A DNA stretch of 64,000 bases from Hydractinia symbiolongicarpus (GCF_029227915.1 NC_079884.1:16678001-16742000), one strand, 5' to 3'. Numbered from the stretch's first letter, positions 44,301-55,666 are shown. The notes: generated from the letters alone by a model not told the origin. Program-made: numbers and translations.

Positions 44301-45028
44301 ATATTCAAATGCTAATATGTATTTATTGGTGAATTAATAAACAATGAACTACTTCATCATTCCAATTGAGCTCGTTCAGAAGTTATTATATTCGGATCGT
44401 CAAGTTTCTACATAGCAGGATTTGTATTCTGGAATTTCCAGAATTTTCCTGATCACTTTTAAAAATATCCAGTTGAAGTTTTAACTGTTATTTTAGAATA
44501 CTTCATATAGCTATGTAAAATTTTTATTTTTTATTTATTGAGTTGTATTTTAACATTGCAGGTTAGTTACAAAAATAGTTGAGAATTGTGATACTCGTCA
44601 TTTTTTTACCCCATAATTCTCCGTTTTTAAGGTCTTCTTCAAATTTCAAAATCTTTCACGCTAATGACGGAAATCTTAAAGCGGCAGGGCTTCTTGTTTT
44701 AATACTTATATAAACGGATATATAAAAATTCGCCACTCATTTATCATTGGATACAAAAGATAGTGTTGAGTAAGAACAAAGTGATGTTCGTTCTGATACC
44801 CTCAGATAAGCGCATCAAAATCTTGCTATCACCACTGATAAACGCTGCGCTTGATTTCGGCATGTTACAGTAAATTGAATTCAGATTGTTCTTTATAATG
44901 TATCGTGTATGTATACAAAAATATCAAATCGATTTAAGAATTGAATAATTATTGACCTAAAATTTTTGCGTGTATTTTTTTTTTTCGAAAATTGATCTAT
45001 AAAATTGTTCCGTCTATTCGGGCCTTAG
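41356..45028. mobile_element. Putative long inverted-repeat element (3.7 kb)
   Basis: The left end aaagcctgaatagacgga continues to cagatcaattttc. The reverse complement of the right end reads aaggcccgaatagacgga and continues to tagatcaattttc, about 84 percent similar over 44 bp. No target duplication was resolved. The interior has no transposase I can recognise and holds a SINE. It may be non-autonomous. Confidence 0.5.
43220..43541 (-). mobile_element. tRNA-derived SINE
   Basis: The minus strand from 43541 begins GGCGCCATAGCTTGGTGG (A-box region), contains GGTCCGATTCC (B box), and closes a tRNA-like 71-nt head at TTGGCGGC near 43471, which pairs with the 5' end at six of seven positions. 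About 250 bp of body follow. The head is too diverged for a functional tRNA and the anticodon is not assignable. The 3' limit is approximate. Confidence 0.65.
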
Positions 45029-45203
45029 GAACATAATTAAAAATAAACAGAAATCACTACAAATTTGACTCTACTATTACTATTCATACAAAAACAAAAC
45101 AAACAATGCAAAGATTAGCAATACGTCCAAACCCAAAATTGACATAAATACAATGTAAATGTTTTAACATTAAAATTTTTATAAAAACAAATGTTATGGC
45201 TTC

Positions 45204-45881
45204 TTAAACTTCAAGCAACTGAATCACCAAGATCGTTAGCAACATCATCTTTGTCATTGTCCGCAATGCATCTGCAATAACGCTTTTTGGAAAGATGACA
45301 TTCGACCAAATTACCATAGACGATATGCAGCATTTCCGTGGGCAAAAATAGAAGTCCTCTTCCACAGCCTCATTTTTGTTAAATGGTACTGTTATTACGG
45401 CTTTGCATGATCGACCATGGCATTTTGCACTTCTGTGTGATTTCTCCATCGGTCGCACATTTTGTGATCGGTGGAACAGAGGATGTATGGATATATATGC
45501 TTTGATATCATCATCAGGTATATATCGTGAGCTAAGCATATTGTCATTTTTCCATACTTTAAAACAGCATCTCAACACAAACAAGATGCGCTTGCAGAAA
45601 ACAGCCATACCGTTTTTCTTAAAATCCGAGCAGAAACAAGAAGGTGACGAACATATTTCTAGCTTGTAATTCGTTCTGCTATTTGCACTGCTTGAAATTA
45701 CAAACTCTCTCTTTGTGTTGTTTATTTCATTGATCTTGCGGATTTTAAAGTTAGAAGATTGTGCCTCCGCAGCCTCCATTCTTCTTGCAAGAACATCCTT
45801 TTCGTTGTTTCTTTTCTTTTTCTTTGGCGGATTACAACCTTTGTTTTTTTTTCGTGAATAGTGTTCATTTTGTATTTTCAA
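45204..45881 (-). CDS. SWIM-finger C-terminal module of the MULE gene
   Basis: This 225-residue open frame has a lysine-rich basic N-terminus (possible nuclear localisation), then CSSPSCFCSDFKKNG and FCKRILFVL. This is a SWIM-type C-x-C...C-x-R arrangement with the usual final histidine replaced by arginine. Two later cysteine clusters (CHGRSC, CPRKCC) may bind a second zinc. It lies directly downstream of the DDE remnants in the same strand order, so it is probably the transposase C-terminus and not an independent gene. The true exon start is unknown. Confidence 0.55.
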   Translation of the reverse strand: MKIQNEHYSRKKNKGCNPPKKKKRNNEKDVLARRMEAAEAQSSNFKIRKINEINNTKREFVISSSANSRTNYKLEICSSPSCFCSDFKKNGMAVFCKRILFVLRCCFKVWKNDNMLSSRYIPDDDIKAYISIHPLFHRSQNVRPMEKSHRSAKCHGRSCKAVITVPFNKNEAVEEDFYFCPRKCCISSMVIWSNVIFPKSVIADALRTMTKMMLLTILVIQLLEV

Positions 45882-47588
45882 GGTCTATGCTCACGCCAAA
45901 ATCGAAATATAAGGTTGCTGAAACATAAGGCTTGCCGAAATATAAGGTTGAGTGGTGGCTCGTGCCACCACTCAAGCCAGCATGTCAACTGAGATGATAG
46001 CTGATTGTCAATAATGAATTGCAAAAGCGATTGGTGTGGTAGCAGTAAGAAGAGATAGGGCTTCAGTTTTGAACTGTTCTTTCGATTCTCCGAATAACTT
46101 AGCCGTTTGGTTGAGTCTTTGAAATGAGTCTTTGAAATGGAACTCGCATCCCTTGACATTCAACAAAGAATCCTCGCCATAGATTTTCACCAGTCCTATT
46201 AAAATTGGCGATGGCCATGTCTGTGCACCATCCAATAGGAAGAAACTTTTCACCTTCGCCATTAACTTTACGCTTTACTAAAAACACGCCAGAAAATCTC
46301 AAAATTTTCTTTGTCTTCCTGTTTGCATTGCATTGTTGCCAATGATACTTGTTTGTAAAGTAACGGATAGTATACACTGGCTGTTAAGTGACGAAAGATT
46401 TCACCTTTTTGAAGTTACCATCAAAATAACAGTATTCCACATTCAGGAAGTAACTTCCATCTTTTTCATGTCATTCGCGAGCATCAGTTTCTGTCCAGCT
46501 GTTTAAAAAACATACTGTGAGTTTTCATTTATGTTATATATTAGATATTTGTTATTTTCAGATACATAGTCCTGCAGATCGCGTATACCTTCATAACCAT
46601 CTTCTTTCGGTTGTACTACCTTCCTTTGCTTCACCTTCTCGTTAGAGATACTCCGTATGTTAGTAACTTTATTAACGGTACTCTTTATTTTCTTCCATTC
46701 TTGCCTGTTGCGTAAGTCCGACACAATTGTATTACTTTGAATTTTAGATGGCCTGGTATTATGGTCCGTCATTATAGACTTTTTTACTAAGTCTGTAGGT
46801 CTATCAGCCGAAGCTGTTGCTTCGCAGGTATGCATTCCATGATGAAATACGCGAGCCCTGTCAAAACACATAAACACGGTGTACTTCCTTGCATCGCAAT
46901 AGACTAAATGCCTTATATTGAACAGGTTTTGCACTCACCAGCTTTTGAAAAATGCACCTTGCTTGCTTTTTCATATTGCTGAAAGAAAGCGCATTCAGTG
47001 TTTGAGCTACTGCGAGACCCAGAACAATCCCGGTATCAAACTGTATCATATCCAGTCCAAATTGTTTTATTTCGAATGTTCGGATTCATCCGTATATTCC
47101 ACATCATCATTATTGTAGTGATCATTTTCGCCATTATTACTACCACTTTTCTTGGGCGAACAACTAATGATGTGAGATTTCAGTGATCGCGTATCATTGA
47201 ACGCTTCGAAGCAACAGGGGCAGGAATAGATTCTGCTTGAGCCTGGATCTGTATCTATGATGTATAAATGATATGAATAAATGCAAATAATTCTGAATTG
47301 ACAGACCTTCTACCTATACAAACAACCCTTGCATTTCGCACGCGAAAATTTTACTTCCCCATCTCAAAAAAAATGCATAACAGAGATATATTCACCTGAG
47401 ATTTTCAACGTAGGTTCGTTGCATTTAAATGAGGACTTTTCAATTAAAGCGTCGTAATGCTCACCGGACCAAAGTAGCTTCACGGTGAACTTGGGTATAC
47501 ACATTTCTCTTTGCGGGTTGATGATATGATCACTGCATGCTATGTAATAATTACTCTCTCTTTTCTTCAATAATAATACCACCTTCAC
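45204..47588 (-). pseudogene. Mutator-like transposase gene, multi-exon, damaged
   Basis: Order on the minus strand: an OTU-like fragment with LLWSGEHYDALIE (47588-47396), joining in phase 1 to a C2HC finger exon (YSCPCCFEAFNDTRSLKSHI, from 47254), then FGLDMIQFDTGIVLG to 46939. Next comes an exon from 46856 (VFHHGMHTCEA to QYVF), then the DDE region (YFDGNFKKVKSF, PIGWCTDMAIANF, VKGCEFHF), and finally a SWIM finger exon. This resembles MULE transposases with N-terminal zinc finger and C-terminal SWIM. Frameshifts near 47060, 46500 and 46140 and a stop near 46385 disable it. No terminal repeats were located. Confidence 0.65.
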
Positions 47589-48109
47589 TTCTTGTTATGT
47601 TAGAGTTCTTATCCATAACCACTTTATTCAGCAAAGTAAAAAACGATATTTAAACTGAAGATGAATAGACTCTTCTCAGAATTTGGAAACACATGGCATA
47701 CATCATCACAAAAATTACAAAAGTTTGCCCTTACCAACAAAATCTTTGAAAAGAAACAAGAAAATCATCAATATGATGCTTGAATAAATAAATAAAGGTA
47801 AAAAATATAAATTTAGCCAGGTTATGTACTAACATATTACATTATAGATTGCTGAACTTTAAAATTTCTTTTCCACAAACACGTCTATACGCCACAAAAT
47901 TTTGAGTAGCGTGCTTTATTGAGAGACGAACATACGATGAACTTGTTTCCATTACAATGGCGTTAATGAAATGGAGATGGAGATTCTGTATCACACTTGT
48001 CCTCATCGCTTTTCAGGTTTTTTCATTTCACAGCAAGACCCATATAGCCCTGGGTTTCAGGTGGTGGTGTACCTTAAACACGGAAGCACATAACACACGT
48101 GAGCACGTA
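47589..48109. other. Spacer left of Gypsy-1
   Basis: AT-rich. No gene or terminal repeat recognised. Confidence 0.4.
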
Positions 48110-48270
48110 TGATATTTAGGAATTTCGGCTGCCGGCATTATAAGGATATATGTATGACGTAATATATAAATGAGAAAAAGCCTAAGATGGCGGAGTAAGG
48201 CTACATGTGAAGCTGGGTTTAGAACCTGTGTATTTCCATTAGTATCTGCGCCCAAAGTGGAACAAATACA
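48110..48270 (+). repeat. 5' LTR of Gypsy-1
   Basis: TG...CA bounded, about 161 bp. A tggcgacgagg primer-binding-site candidate lies at 48277-48287. The first 45 bp match 52514-52558 imperfectly (both share ggct-g-cggcatt). Confidence 0.65.
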
Positions 48271-48276
48271 CTATAG

Positions 48277-48290
48277 TGGCGACGAGGTAA
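48277..48290 (+). promoter_or_regulatory. Primer-binding site of Gypsy-1
   Basis: TGGCGACGAGG follows the 5' LTR by six bases, and TGGCGAC is a common start of PBSs in Gypsy elements. The pairing tRNA is not assigned. Confidence 0.6.
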
Positions 48291-48367
48291 AAGATGAAAG
48301 GTTGAAGTTGCATTAAATTGGAATATTTCATACGCGTTATTGGAATTTACTGCGTATTCCGGACAAC

Positions 48368-49260
48368 ATGTTAGAAGTTACCAGTCACATGAATGGTCTT
48401 CCAGGGCTTACTATGTTCAACGTGAATGGAGATCCGAGCTCATTAGCTGAAAAATGGAAGAGATGGGTTAAATCTTTGGAGGTTTATATCATTGCTGTGA
48501 ACATTCGAGATGATAAAAGAAAGAAAGCATCACTGTTACATTTCCTTGGGGAATAAGGACAAGAACTTTACAAAAAAAAGGAACAGAACCTGATAATAAA
48601 TAATTTGAATATGCAGTTGGGAAGTTCAACAAACATTTTCTACCAAAGAAAAACACTCCGTTCCAGAGACTGTTCAACTCTGCAACACAAAAGAAGGGTG
48701 AGAATATTTCCACATATTGTATTCGTTTGTAAACTCTTGCAAAAACTTGTGAATTTGCTGCTCTGGAAAAAGATATGATTCGCGACCACATTGTGCAAAC
48801 TTTCTTGTCTGCGCGTTTGTGGCGGAAGTTGCTCCAGGAGACCAGTCTAACTCTAGATAAACTGCTTGAGATAGCCAGCAGACTAGAACAATCACCAAAT
48901 CAGGCAGAAAAAATTGAAAAGGGAGAAGAGAAAGAAAGTAGTGGTTTAGTGGGGAAAGTTGAAAATTTTGGGCGTGGTGGTAAGAAAAGTAATGGTAAAA
49001 AGGATGGTAAGTTCAGAGGAGGAAGTAATGAAAGAAATGGAAGTGGTAGTTTTGGAAGAGGTAGTTCAGTGAAAGGGGTTCCAAAGAGAAGAGAGGTAGC
49101 TGTTCTCGATGTGGTAGAGAGGTTCATTATGTCAAAGACTCAGGTTGTCCAGCCAAGGGGGCCAGCTGTAGAAAGTGTGGAAATGTTGGTCATTTCGAGA
49201 AGGTGTGTCGGTCAGGACAGGAGAGAATCAGGAGTAATGTGATCAAGGTAGAAAAAGCTG
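48368..49260 (+). pseudogene. Gypsy-1 Gag with zinc knuckles (frame-broken)
   Basis: The first frame (48368-48556) reads MLEVTSHMNGLPGL and KWKRWVKSLEVY, typical of Gag matrix/capsid starts in this Gypsy group. A second frame (48775-49242) holds IRDHIVQTFLSARLWRKLL and a Gly/Ser/Lys-rich tract. The nucleocapsid lies in a third frame from 49101: CSRCGREVHYVKDSGC and CRKCGNVGHFEKVC. Three frames and a stop at 48554-48556 mean no full Gag can be made. Confidence 0.75.
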
Positions 49261-49291
49261 AACAGATGCGGATAGTGATTTTGATGGATTC

Positions 49292-49918
49292 TTGTTTACC
49301 ATCAATAATGACAGTAATGACAGTAACAATTTAAAGAAGATTAAAGTTGAAGTTAACAATCAAGAGATCAAATTCATCATTGACACTGGGTCGACCGTCA
49401 CCATTATCGATAAACAAACATTTCGACAATTAGGTGTTAAAGCAGAAAAGTCTAATGGAAGATTTAAGACATTTGGTTCAAACTCACCAATTGATTTGTA
49501 TGGAGAATTGAAAACGAAAATTCGACTTGGAAAGAAAGAAATAGAAACAAAAATTTTTATCATTGATAAAGAAAAAGCAGGTTGTTTGTTGAGTAAGAAG
49601 GCTGCAACAGAGTTGAGAGTGGTTAAATTGTTGGAAGAAGCTCACATAGTAGGTGAGGAATTAAACAGAATATTGGCTGATCATGAGAATGTATTTGATG
49701 GTATGGGGAAGTTGAAAAAGGTTATTGAGAAAGTGCATGAATTGGAGGAAATGGACACTATTGAAAAAACTGAAGGTTTCACCGACTGGGTGTCACTGTT
49801 AATAGCAACACCAAAGAAAGACAATGACATACGATTCATCATAGATATGAGAAGAGCCAACCAAGCAATTCAGAGAGTAAGGAATTCAATACCCACACTG
49901 GGACAATTAAAACAGTAG
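49292..49918 (+). pseudogene. Gypsy-1 protease and RT N-terminus
   Basis: Aspartic protease with the catalytic motif FIIDTGSTVTIID near 49370-49410, followed by GAG-PR-like FKTFGSNSPIDLYGEL. The frame continues into the RT start (DWVSLLIATPKKDNDIRF, IDMRRANQAIQR) but lacks some of the usual spacing between them, so part of the linker is deleted. The frame ends in a TAG at 49916-49918 just before RT block A. Confidence 0.8.
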
Positions 49919-50516
49919 ATGAGAGGTGCAGTGTCAACACTTGATTTAAAAATGGGCTACCATCAACTGGAACTGGATGAAAAGTCTCAACCTATCACAA
50001 CGTTTAATACACCAGTTGGCCTTAGGCGGTATAAAAGACCTGTCTTTAGGTATTACATCTGCGTCTGAATGCTATCAGCGTGCACTAGAACAAAAAGTAT
50101 TGAATGGTTAGAAAGGTGCAAAGGATATATTAGATGACATAATTGTATGGGGAACAACGATAGCAGAACACCACAGAAATCTAGAAGCTGCTTTGCGCAA
50201 AATTGAAACAGTAGGACTGAAGTTAAACAAAAGAAAGTGTGAGTTTGCCAAAGAGACACTTACTTTTTTTGGTATTTCATTATCAAAGGAAGGTGCAATG
50301 GCAGACCCTGTCAAGGTCAAAGCAATCAATGATATGAAAGAGCCCCAAAATTTTCAAGAGCTGCGTTCCCTTATGGGATTGGCTACATACATGTCCAGTT
50401 TCGTGGATAATTTTTCTGACATTGTGGAACCATTGAGACAATTGTTAAGAAGCAAAGGAAAATGTGTGGGAGAAAGAACAATCTGCTGCATTCAAACTCT
50501 TAAAAAAGGTACTTAA
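49919..50516 (+). pseudogene. Gypsy-1 RT core and connection domain
   Basis: After the stop the RT continues with STLDLKMGYHQLELDE (block A), SASECYQRALEQ and ILDDIIVWG (catalytic DD at 50133-50138), then FFGISLSKEGAMADP and LMGLATYMSSFVDNFSD. A frame change near 50035 and a stop at about 50110 interrupt it. Confidence 0.8.
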
Positions 50517-51063
50517 ATCAGACACAGTTATGGCTTACTGGTCACCAACTGCAAAAACACGACTTACTGCTGATGCATCACCATTTTCTGTAGGAACAAT
50601 ATTAGAGCAACAGCAAATAGACGAAAGATACAAAGTGATTGAGTATGCTAGTAGGACATTGACTGATGTTGAACGAAGATATAGTCAGACAGAAAAAGAA
50701 GGTTTGGCTATAGTTTGGAGTTGTGAATGGTTTCGTCGATACTTAATTGGAACAGAATTCGAGTTGTACACCGATCATCAGCCATTGATCCATATATGCT
50801 CACCGAAATCAAAACCAGCTGCCAGACTGGGGCGGTGGATACTGAGATTACAACCATTCAAGTTCCGGATAAAATATAAGTCGGGGGCACAAAATCCCTC
50901 AGATGCCCTATTGCGAATTGTGTTAGAAGATAAAATTACTAAAACACGGTGTGAAACCGAGGAATATGTGAATTTTGTTATTAAAAATGCAATACCTGTT
51001 GCATTAACAATGGAAGAAATTGAAATAGCAAGAAGAGAAGATGAGACATTGCAATCTGTTTAA
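50464..51063 (+). pseudogene. Gypsy-1 RNase H
   Basis: The open frame encodes RLTADASPFSVGTIL, YASRTLTDVERRYSQTEKE and ELYTDHQPLIHI, the standard RNase H_RT blocks of Gypsy elements with D, E and D catalytic residues present. It ends IEIARREDETLQSV at a TAA (51061-51063), inside what would be the start of the integrase zinc region. Confidence 0.85.
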
Positions 51064-51184
51064 ACTTTAATTCAACAGGGCTGGAATAAACAGCCGAAAC
51101 AAGATTCAGAACTATATCCGTATAGTAAAATCAGAGTTGAGTTGTGTATTTCTGAGAACATTTTGCTGAAAGGAAAACAGAATA

Positions 51185-52226
51185 TTGAGTATTGTACATG
51201 AAAATCATATGGGCATTGTTAAAACAAAACAAGCTCTAAGAACCAAAGTGTCGCGGCCGACCATGAATAAAGATGTTGGTACATGCGTACCATGCCAGTT
51301 GGTAGCTGATAAAACACAATACGAACCATTAAAGCTTACAGTTATGCCGAAAGGACCGTGGCAAATCGTACATTCTGATCTACTTTCCAACTGGGGAGAG
51401 TATATTAACTGTCATTGATGCTTACTCTAGATATCCAGAATGCACCATAATGAAAAGCACGAAATCGTCCAAAATAATTGCATTGTTTGTTGATACATTT
51501 GCTCGACATGGCATTCCAGAAGTTTTGAAAACCGACAATGGTTCCAATTTTGTTTCGGATAAAGTTAAAGAATTTTGCAAATCGAATGGGATAACTCGTA
51601 CAAAGTCTCAACCGTAGTATCCAAGGGGAAATGCAGAAGTCGAACGATTTAACTGAACGCTTTTGAAAACCATCAAAACAGCACATGCTGAAGGGAAGAA
51701 GTGGCGACATGCTGTTACAAGATTTTTATTGGATTATCACAGTACGCCTCATTCAACTACGGGAGAATCACCTGCCAAATTGTTGTTCAATCGCGAAATT
51801 CGAACAAAACTGCCACAATTTTCGCAATCATCAAAAGGTCAGCATTATGATAACGCCAAAGCAAAAGACCAACAAAACAAAAAGAAAATGGAAGAAGACT
51901 ACAACAAGGTTATGAAACCTAAACCAACCGAAATTGAAGAAGGTGATGTAGTTTTATTGAAACAAAAGAAAGGGAACAAACTGACTACTACTGACTACAA
52001 GAAGTACACCGTGGTAGAGAGGAAAGGTACAGGATTTATGATAAAGAGAGAAGACTGGAGTGAGTTGTTGAGGAATGCGTCTCAGGTGAAGAAACTTCAA
52101 GTAGCAGAAGTGAAGACCGATGTTCCGGGGGAAGACGATGATAAGGTGGTTTCAGCGGCATCGCAGGCTATAGTAGAGGAGTCTAGTGAGACAGGTCGAA
52201 AGAGCAGCGGAAACCGCGCGTGTTGA
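51185..52226 (+). pseudogene. Gypsy-1 integrase (frame-broken)
   Basis: The zinc module remnant is VHENHMGIVKTKQAL ... TCVPCQ. The DDE core follows as IVHSDLLSNWG, VLKTDNGSNFVS and GNAEVERF, then YHSTPHSTTGESPAKLLF and a basic tail. A frameshift near 51410 and stops at about 51616 and 51653 break it. The last frame (51663-52226) is open to the end of the polyprotein. Confidence 0.8.
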
Positions 52227-52513
52227 TTAAGAAGACGTATCCACAAAGAATTCGGAAACCTGTTTATCCGAAACGATAACCGTAACAAGTTATGTGAACG
52301 ATACAAAACATACGATTTAGGACTACACAGTTGGAATGATAACATTGATAATTCGATTCACGATTGGTTTATTTGTTTAAGAATTTTGTCAAAATAACTG
52401 AATCTTTGAAGTACTGTACAACTGAAGAGCTTGTATGACTTTTTGAACATTGCACTATTTGAAACTTTATTGATATTTTGTTGATACATTTTAACCATTT
52501 TTAGAAAAAGGAG

Positions 52514-52558
52514 TGATATAGTATTTATGGATGTCGGCTGACGGCATTTTAAGAAAAT
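52514..52558 (+). repeat. 3' LTR remnant of Gypsy-1
   Basis: Begins TGATATAG right after a gaaaaaggag purine tract and resembles the start of the 5' LTR. It stops where the Gypsy-2 LTR starts. Confidence 0.6.
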
Positions 52559-52644
52559 TAGAGAACTATTATGTACTGTTTACACTATTATGTACTGTTT
52601 CCATTATTATGTTTTATACGTTTGGTTCATCCTACTTATCATTG
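52559..52644 (+). repeat. LTR segment of Gypsy-2, left copy
   Basis: tagagaactattatgtactg ... cttatcattg, identical to 57701-57786. The full 5' LTR may extend further toward the Gag start at 52839. Confidence 0.75.
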
Positions 52645-52838
52645 TATATATATATCTTTAGATTCTAACATTGCAAACATATTATAAACATATTGTGAAG
52701 CAAATGGTCTCCATGCCTATCTATGTTAGAATCTTTTATTGACTGTTAATGCTGATTGGATTTAAACATTATTGCATAAATCTTATAATGGATATTATTG
52801 CTGCCAATTGACATTGGATAGATTTATTTACACTATTT

Positions 52839-53513
52839 TTGTACAACCACAACACAGAGCCGACTATGCCGTCTGTTGATTGCCCGATCCCGGGATGCAC
52901 ATATACAACACCAGACTTAGATGCCGTTATTGTTGCCGCACTACTCAACACCCACGCCACCACTCATGCTGCACCTACTCCACACTTAGCTGGGGCGGCC
53001 GTGAGAGTCGAAAGAGTGAAACGCCCGACAATCTCATCTGCTGGTACCTCAGAGGATTGGAAGTACTTCCAATACGGTACCTCAGAGGATTGGAAGTACT
53101 TCCTTTCTCGTTGGGGCGAATACACAACTGCTACGAAAGTTACCGGTAAAGACAGGATCTTGCAACTCTTGGAATGCTGTGACGAGGTACTTCGCAAGGA
53201 TCTTACCAGATCCACTGTCGGTTCGTTAACTGACAAGACAGAAGACAACGTCCTCGAAGCTATGAGATCCCTTGCCGTCAGGGAAGAGAACGTCATGGTC
53301 GCTAGGGTTTCCTTGAATAACATGCACCAGGACCGGGACGAGTCGATTCGCTCCTTCGGTGCACGCCTTAGGGGACAAGCAGGTGTATGCAAATATGTCA
53401 CCGAGTGCCCTGCATGCCATGATGATGTCGACTTCACCGAACCCATACTCCGCGATGTCCTCTGCAGAGGCATTTTCAGTTGGACTTACTGGGCCACACG
53501 AAGCAGGACATGA
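52839..53513 (+). pseudogene. Gypsy-2 Gag, N-terminal part
   Basis: The frame opens MYNHNTEPTMPSVDCPIPGC and CTYTTPDLDAVIVAALLNTH, a retro-Gag N-terminus that resembles a C2H2-like finger, then WKYFLSRWGEYTTATK and LNNMHQDRDESIRSFGARL. A 33-bp in-frame tandem duplication (53043-53075 and 53076-53103) repeats GTSEDWKYF. The frame passes to another near 53480. Confidence 0.75.
53043..53103 (+). repeat. 33-bp in-frame tandem duplication in Gypsy-2 gag
   Basis: The 28-bp block ggtacctcagaggattggaa... occurs at 53043-53070 and 53076-53103, separated by aatac. It adds 11 codons without a frame break. Confidence 0.9.
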
Positions 53514-54316
53514 CATTAGAAGAAGTACTTCGCTTCGTGGAAGCGAAGGAGGCTGGTAAGAGGTCGGCGACACGTCTCCTGGACCATCAGGTCGCCGGAG
53601 CGATAAAGAGTAGCTACAGCAAAACCAAGAGGGAGGCCCTTCTCTCCCAGAGCACGAACACTGGCCACGAAAATTCTACATGCTCCTACTGTGGAATGAA
53701 AGGTCATGGTGATAAATCCAACGCGGCTGTACGTAAAACGAGTTGTCCTGCCTACAATCATATTTGCAGACACTGTCAGCATGCACATCACTTTGAACGC
53801 GTGTGCAGGAGTAAAGACAAAACCAAGTTCAAACCGAAGTCCCAGGCTGCACGTGTTCATGACATCGAAGGGTCAGTCTTCGATGCCTTATGCTCTATAG
53901 AAACGCCTATCGGAAAACCACTGGGCCAATCGACAGCTGGTCATCATCGCCACAACCGATTGACCAACAATTGGGTGGAACAGCCCTCGAAACCACAACC
54001 ATTCCTGAACCTGTCCGTTCGAATCGTGGACGAGGACTACCAGCAACTGGGTTTCCAACCTATCATCAAATTCAACCCAAAGGCAATTACTTTACGGGCC
54101 TTGGCTGGTTACTGGTTGCCAGAGTTGCCTAGCCGGCTTTCAATGCATACAGCGCTTAGGGTTAACTGTGCACGACCTTATCCCCGTCAAGATGAAGATG
54201 CATACGGCCAACGATCAACCAATCAATATCCTCGGTGCTGTCATCATACGGATTTCTGGAGTGAACCGTCACGGTGGGACCACAGAAACTCGCCAGTTCA
54301 CATACATAACGAATGA
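53480..54316 (+). pseudogene. Gypsy-2 Gag C-terminus (nucleocapsid) and spacer
   Basis: The frame contains LEEVLRFVEAKEAGKRSA, typical of K02A2.6-type Gag. Two Cys/His clusters follow: CSYCGMKGHGD...C and CRHCQHAHHFERVC. Downstream, about 53980 onward, protease-type flanking sequence appears in a neighbouring frame (LNLSVRIVDEDYQ). A frame change occurs near 54170. Confidence 0.7.
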
Positions 54317-54896
54317 TTCAGACAAGCTTTTTCTTAGTAAAGGCGCCTGCATCGACCTTGGGATGATCACCAACAACTTCCCAACGGTTGATGAAACAAC
54401 GGCCAATGCAGTTGCTGGAGGAGATGCCTCGGCAGACAGCTCAACAACGAATTGCACCTGTCCGATGCCCACGCTGCCGCCACCACTCCCTACTGAGTTG
54501 CCACACCCTACGACCAAGGATAACCGGGTTAAGCTACAGAACTTCCTTCTCGACTACTATGGTGCGAGCACCTTCAACACATGTGAGCATCAGCCCCTAC
54601 CGCTGATGGTAAGACCACCTTTAAAGCTAATGATTGACAGCGATGCTGACCCTGTGGCCTTTCACACACCCATCCCGGTCCCCATCCACTGGCAGAGAGG
54701 GGTCAAAGCTGACTTGGATCGGGATGTCCAGCTCGGTGTGATAGAACCTGTTCCCGTAGGAGAGCCAGTTACCTGGTGTCACCGCATGGTCGTGTGTGCT
54801 AAGAAGAACGGAAAACCCAGACGAACTGTGGATTTCCAGCCCCTCAATGCGCATGCAACAAGAGAGACCCACCATACCCAATCGCCATTCCATTAG
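54168..54896 (+). pseudogene. Gypsy-2 protease C-terminus and RT N-terminus
   Basis: The frame starts after the expected protease active site and reads PVKMKMHTANDQPINILGAV, a post-active-site protease pattern, then LSKGACIDLGMI. From about residue 150 it becomes RT: FHTPIPVPIHWQRGVKADLD and WCHRMVVCAKKNGKPRRTVD. The D-S/T-G catalytic motif was not found in this frame. It ends early at a stop at 54894-54896, where RT coding continues in another frame. Confidence 0.7.
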
Positions 54897-54905
54897 GTAC
54901 GATCC

Positions 54906-55666
54906 GTGCCACATAACACTAAGAAGACGGTGTCTGATGCATGGAACGGCTACCACAGTGTCCCATTGCGTCACGAAGACCGGCACTACACCGCGTTCAT
55001 CACGCCCTGGGGTCGCTACCGATACTGTACCACCCCCCAGGGTTACATATCTTCCGGGATGGTTATTCTCGAAGATTTGACGAGATCGTTTATGACTTTC
55101 CCAACAAGATCAAGGTCATCGACGATGCGCTTTTATGGGCAGATACATTGGAGCAGAGTTTCTTCCAAACATGTCAGTGGCTGGATACTTGCGGGAGGAA
55201 CGGTATTATACAGAACCCTACGAAGTTCGTGTTCGGAGCGGACACTGTCGAATTTTCGGGCTTCGAGATAACAACTGACGATGTGAAACCGTGCCAGAGG
55301 ATCATTCGAGCCATCGCGGATTTTCCAAGACCTAAACACATTACCGATATAAGGTCTTGGTTCGGACTCGTTAATCAGGTGACTTACGCCTTCAGCATGA
55401 CCGATAAGATGATACCCTTCCGTGAGCTCTTGAAATCGAAATCAACCTTCTACTGGGATGCTCATCTGCAACGCCTATTCGAAGAGTCGAAACTCAAAAT
55501 AATCAAGGAAATTGAGCATGGAGTCAAGATCTTCGACAAGTCTATGCCAACTTGTCTTGCAACTGATTGGTCTAGAACCGGCTTAGGATTTTGGCTCTTC
55601 CAGAAACACTGCAGCTGTCCAGGCACCATACCATTTTGTTGTACTGAGGGCTGGAAAACTGTTTAG
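54906..55666 (+). pseudogene. Gypsy-2 RT core (two overlapping frames)
   Basis: One frame (54906-55080) holds KTVSDAWNGYHSVPLRHED and FITPWGRYRYCTTPQGYISS, blocks A and B. Near 55060 the reading moves to the frame 54941-55666: RRFDEIVYDFPNK, VIDDALLWADTLEQSFF (catalytic DD), FSGFEITTDDVKP, then the connection domain and the RNase H start (CLATDWSRTGLGFWLFQ). The RT is inactive as it stands because of the frame change. Confidence 0.75.

Larger units (their letters stand above)
48110..52558 (+). mobile_element. Gypsy LTR retrotransposon 1 (decayed)
   Basis: The order is LTR, PBS, Gag, zinc knuckles, protease, RT, RNase H, integrase, 3' LTR remnant. The polyprotein is split by many stops and frameshifts. 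The 5' LTR (TGATATTT...AATACA) and the 3' remnant (TGATATAG...) differ noticeably, so the insertion is old. The 3' LTR is cut after about 45 bp by the start of the second Gypsy element. Confidence 0.85.
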
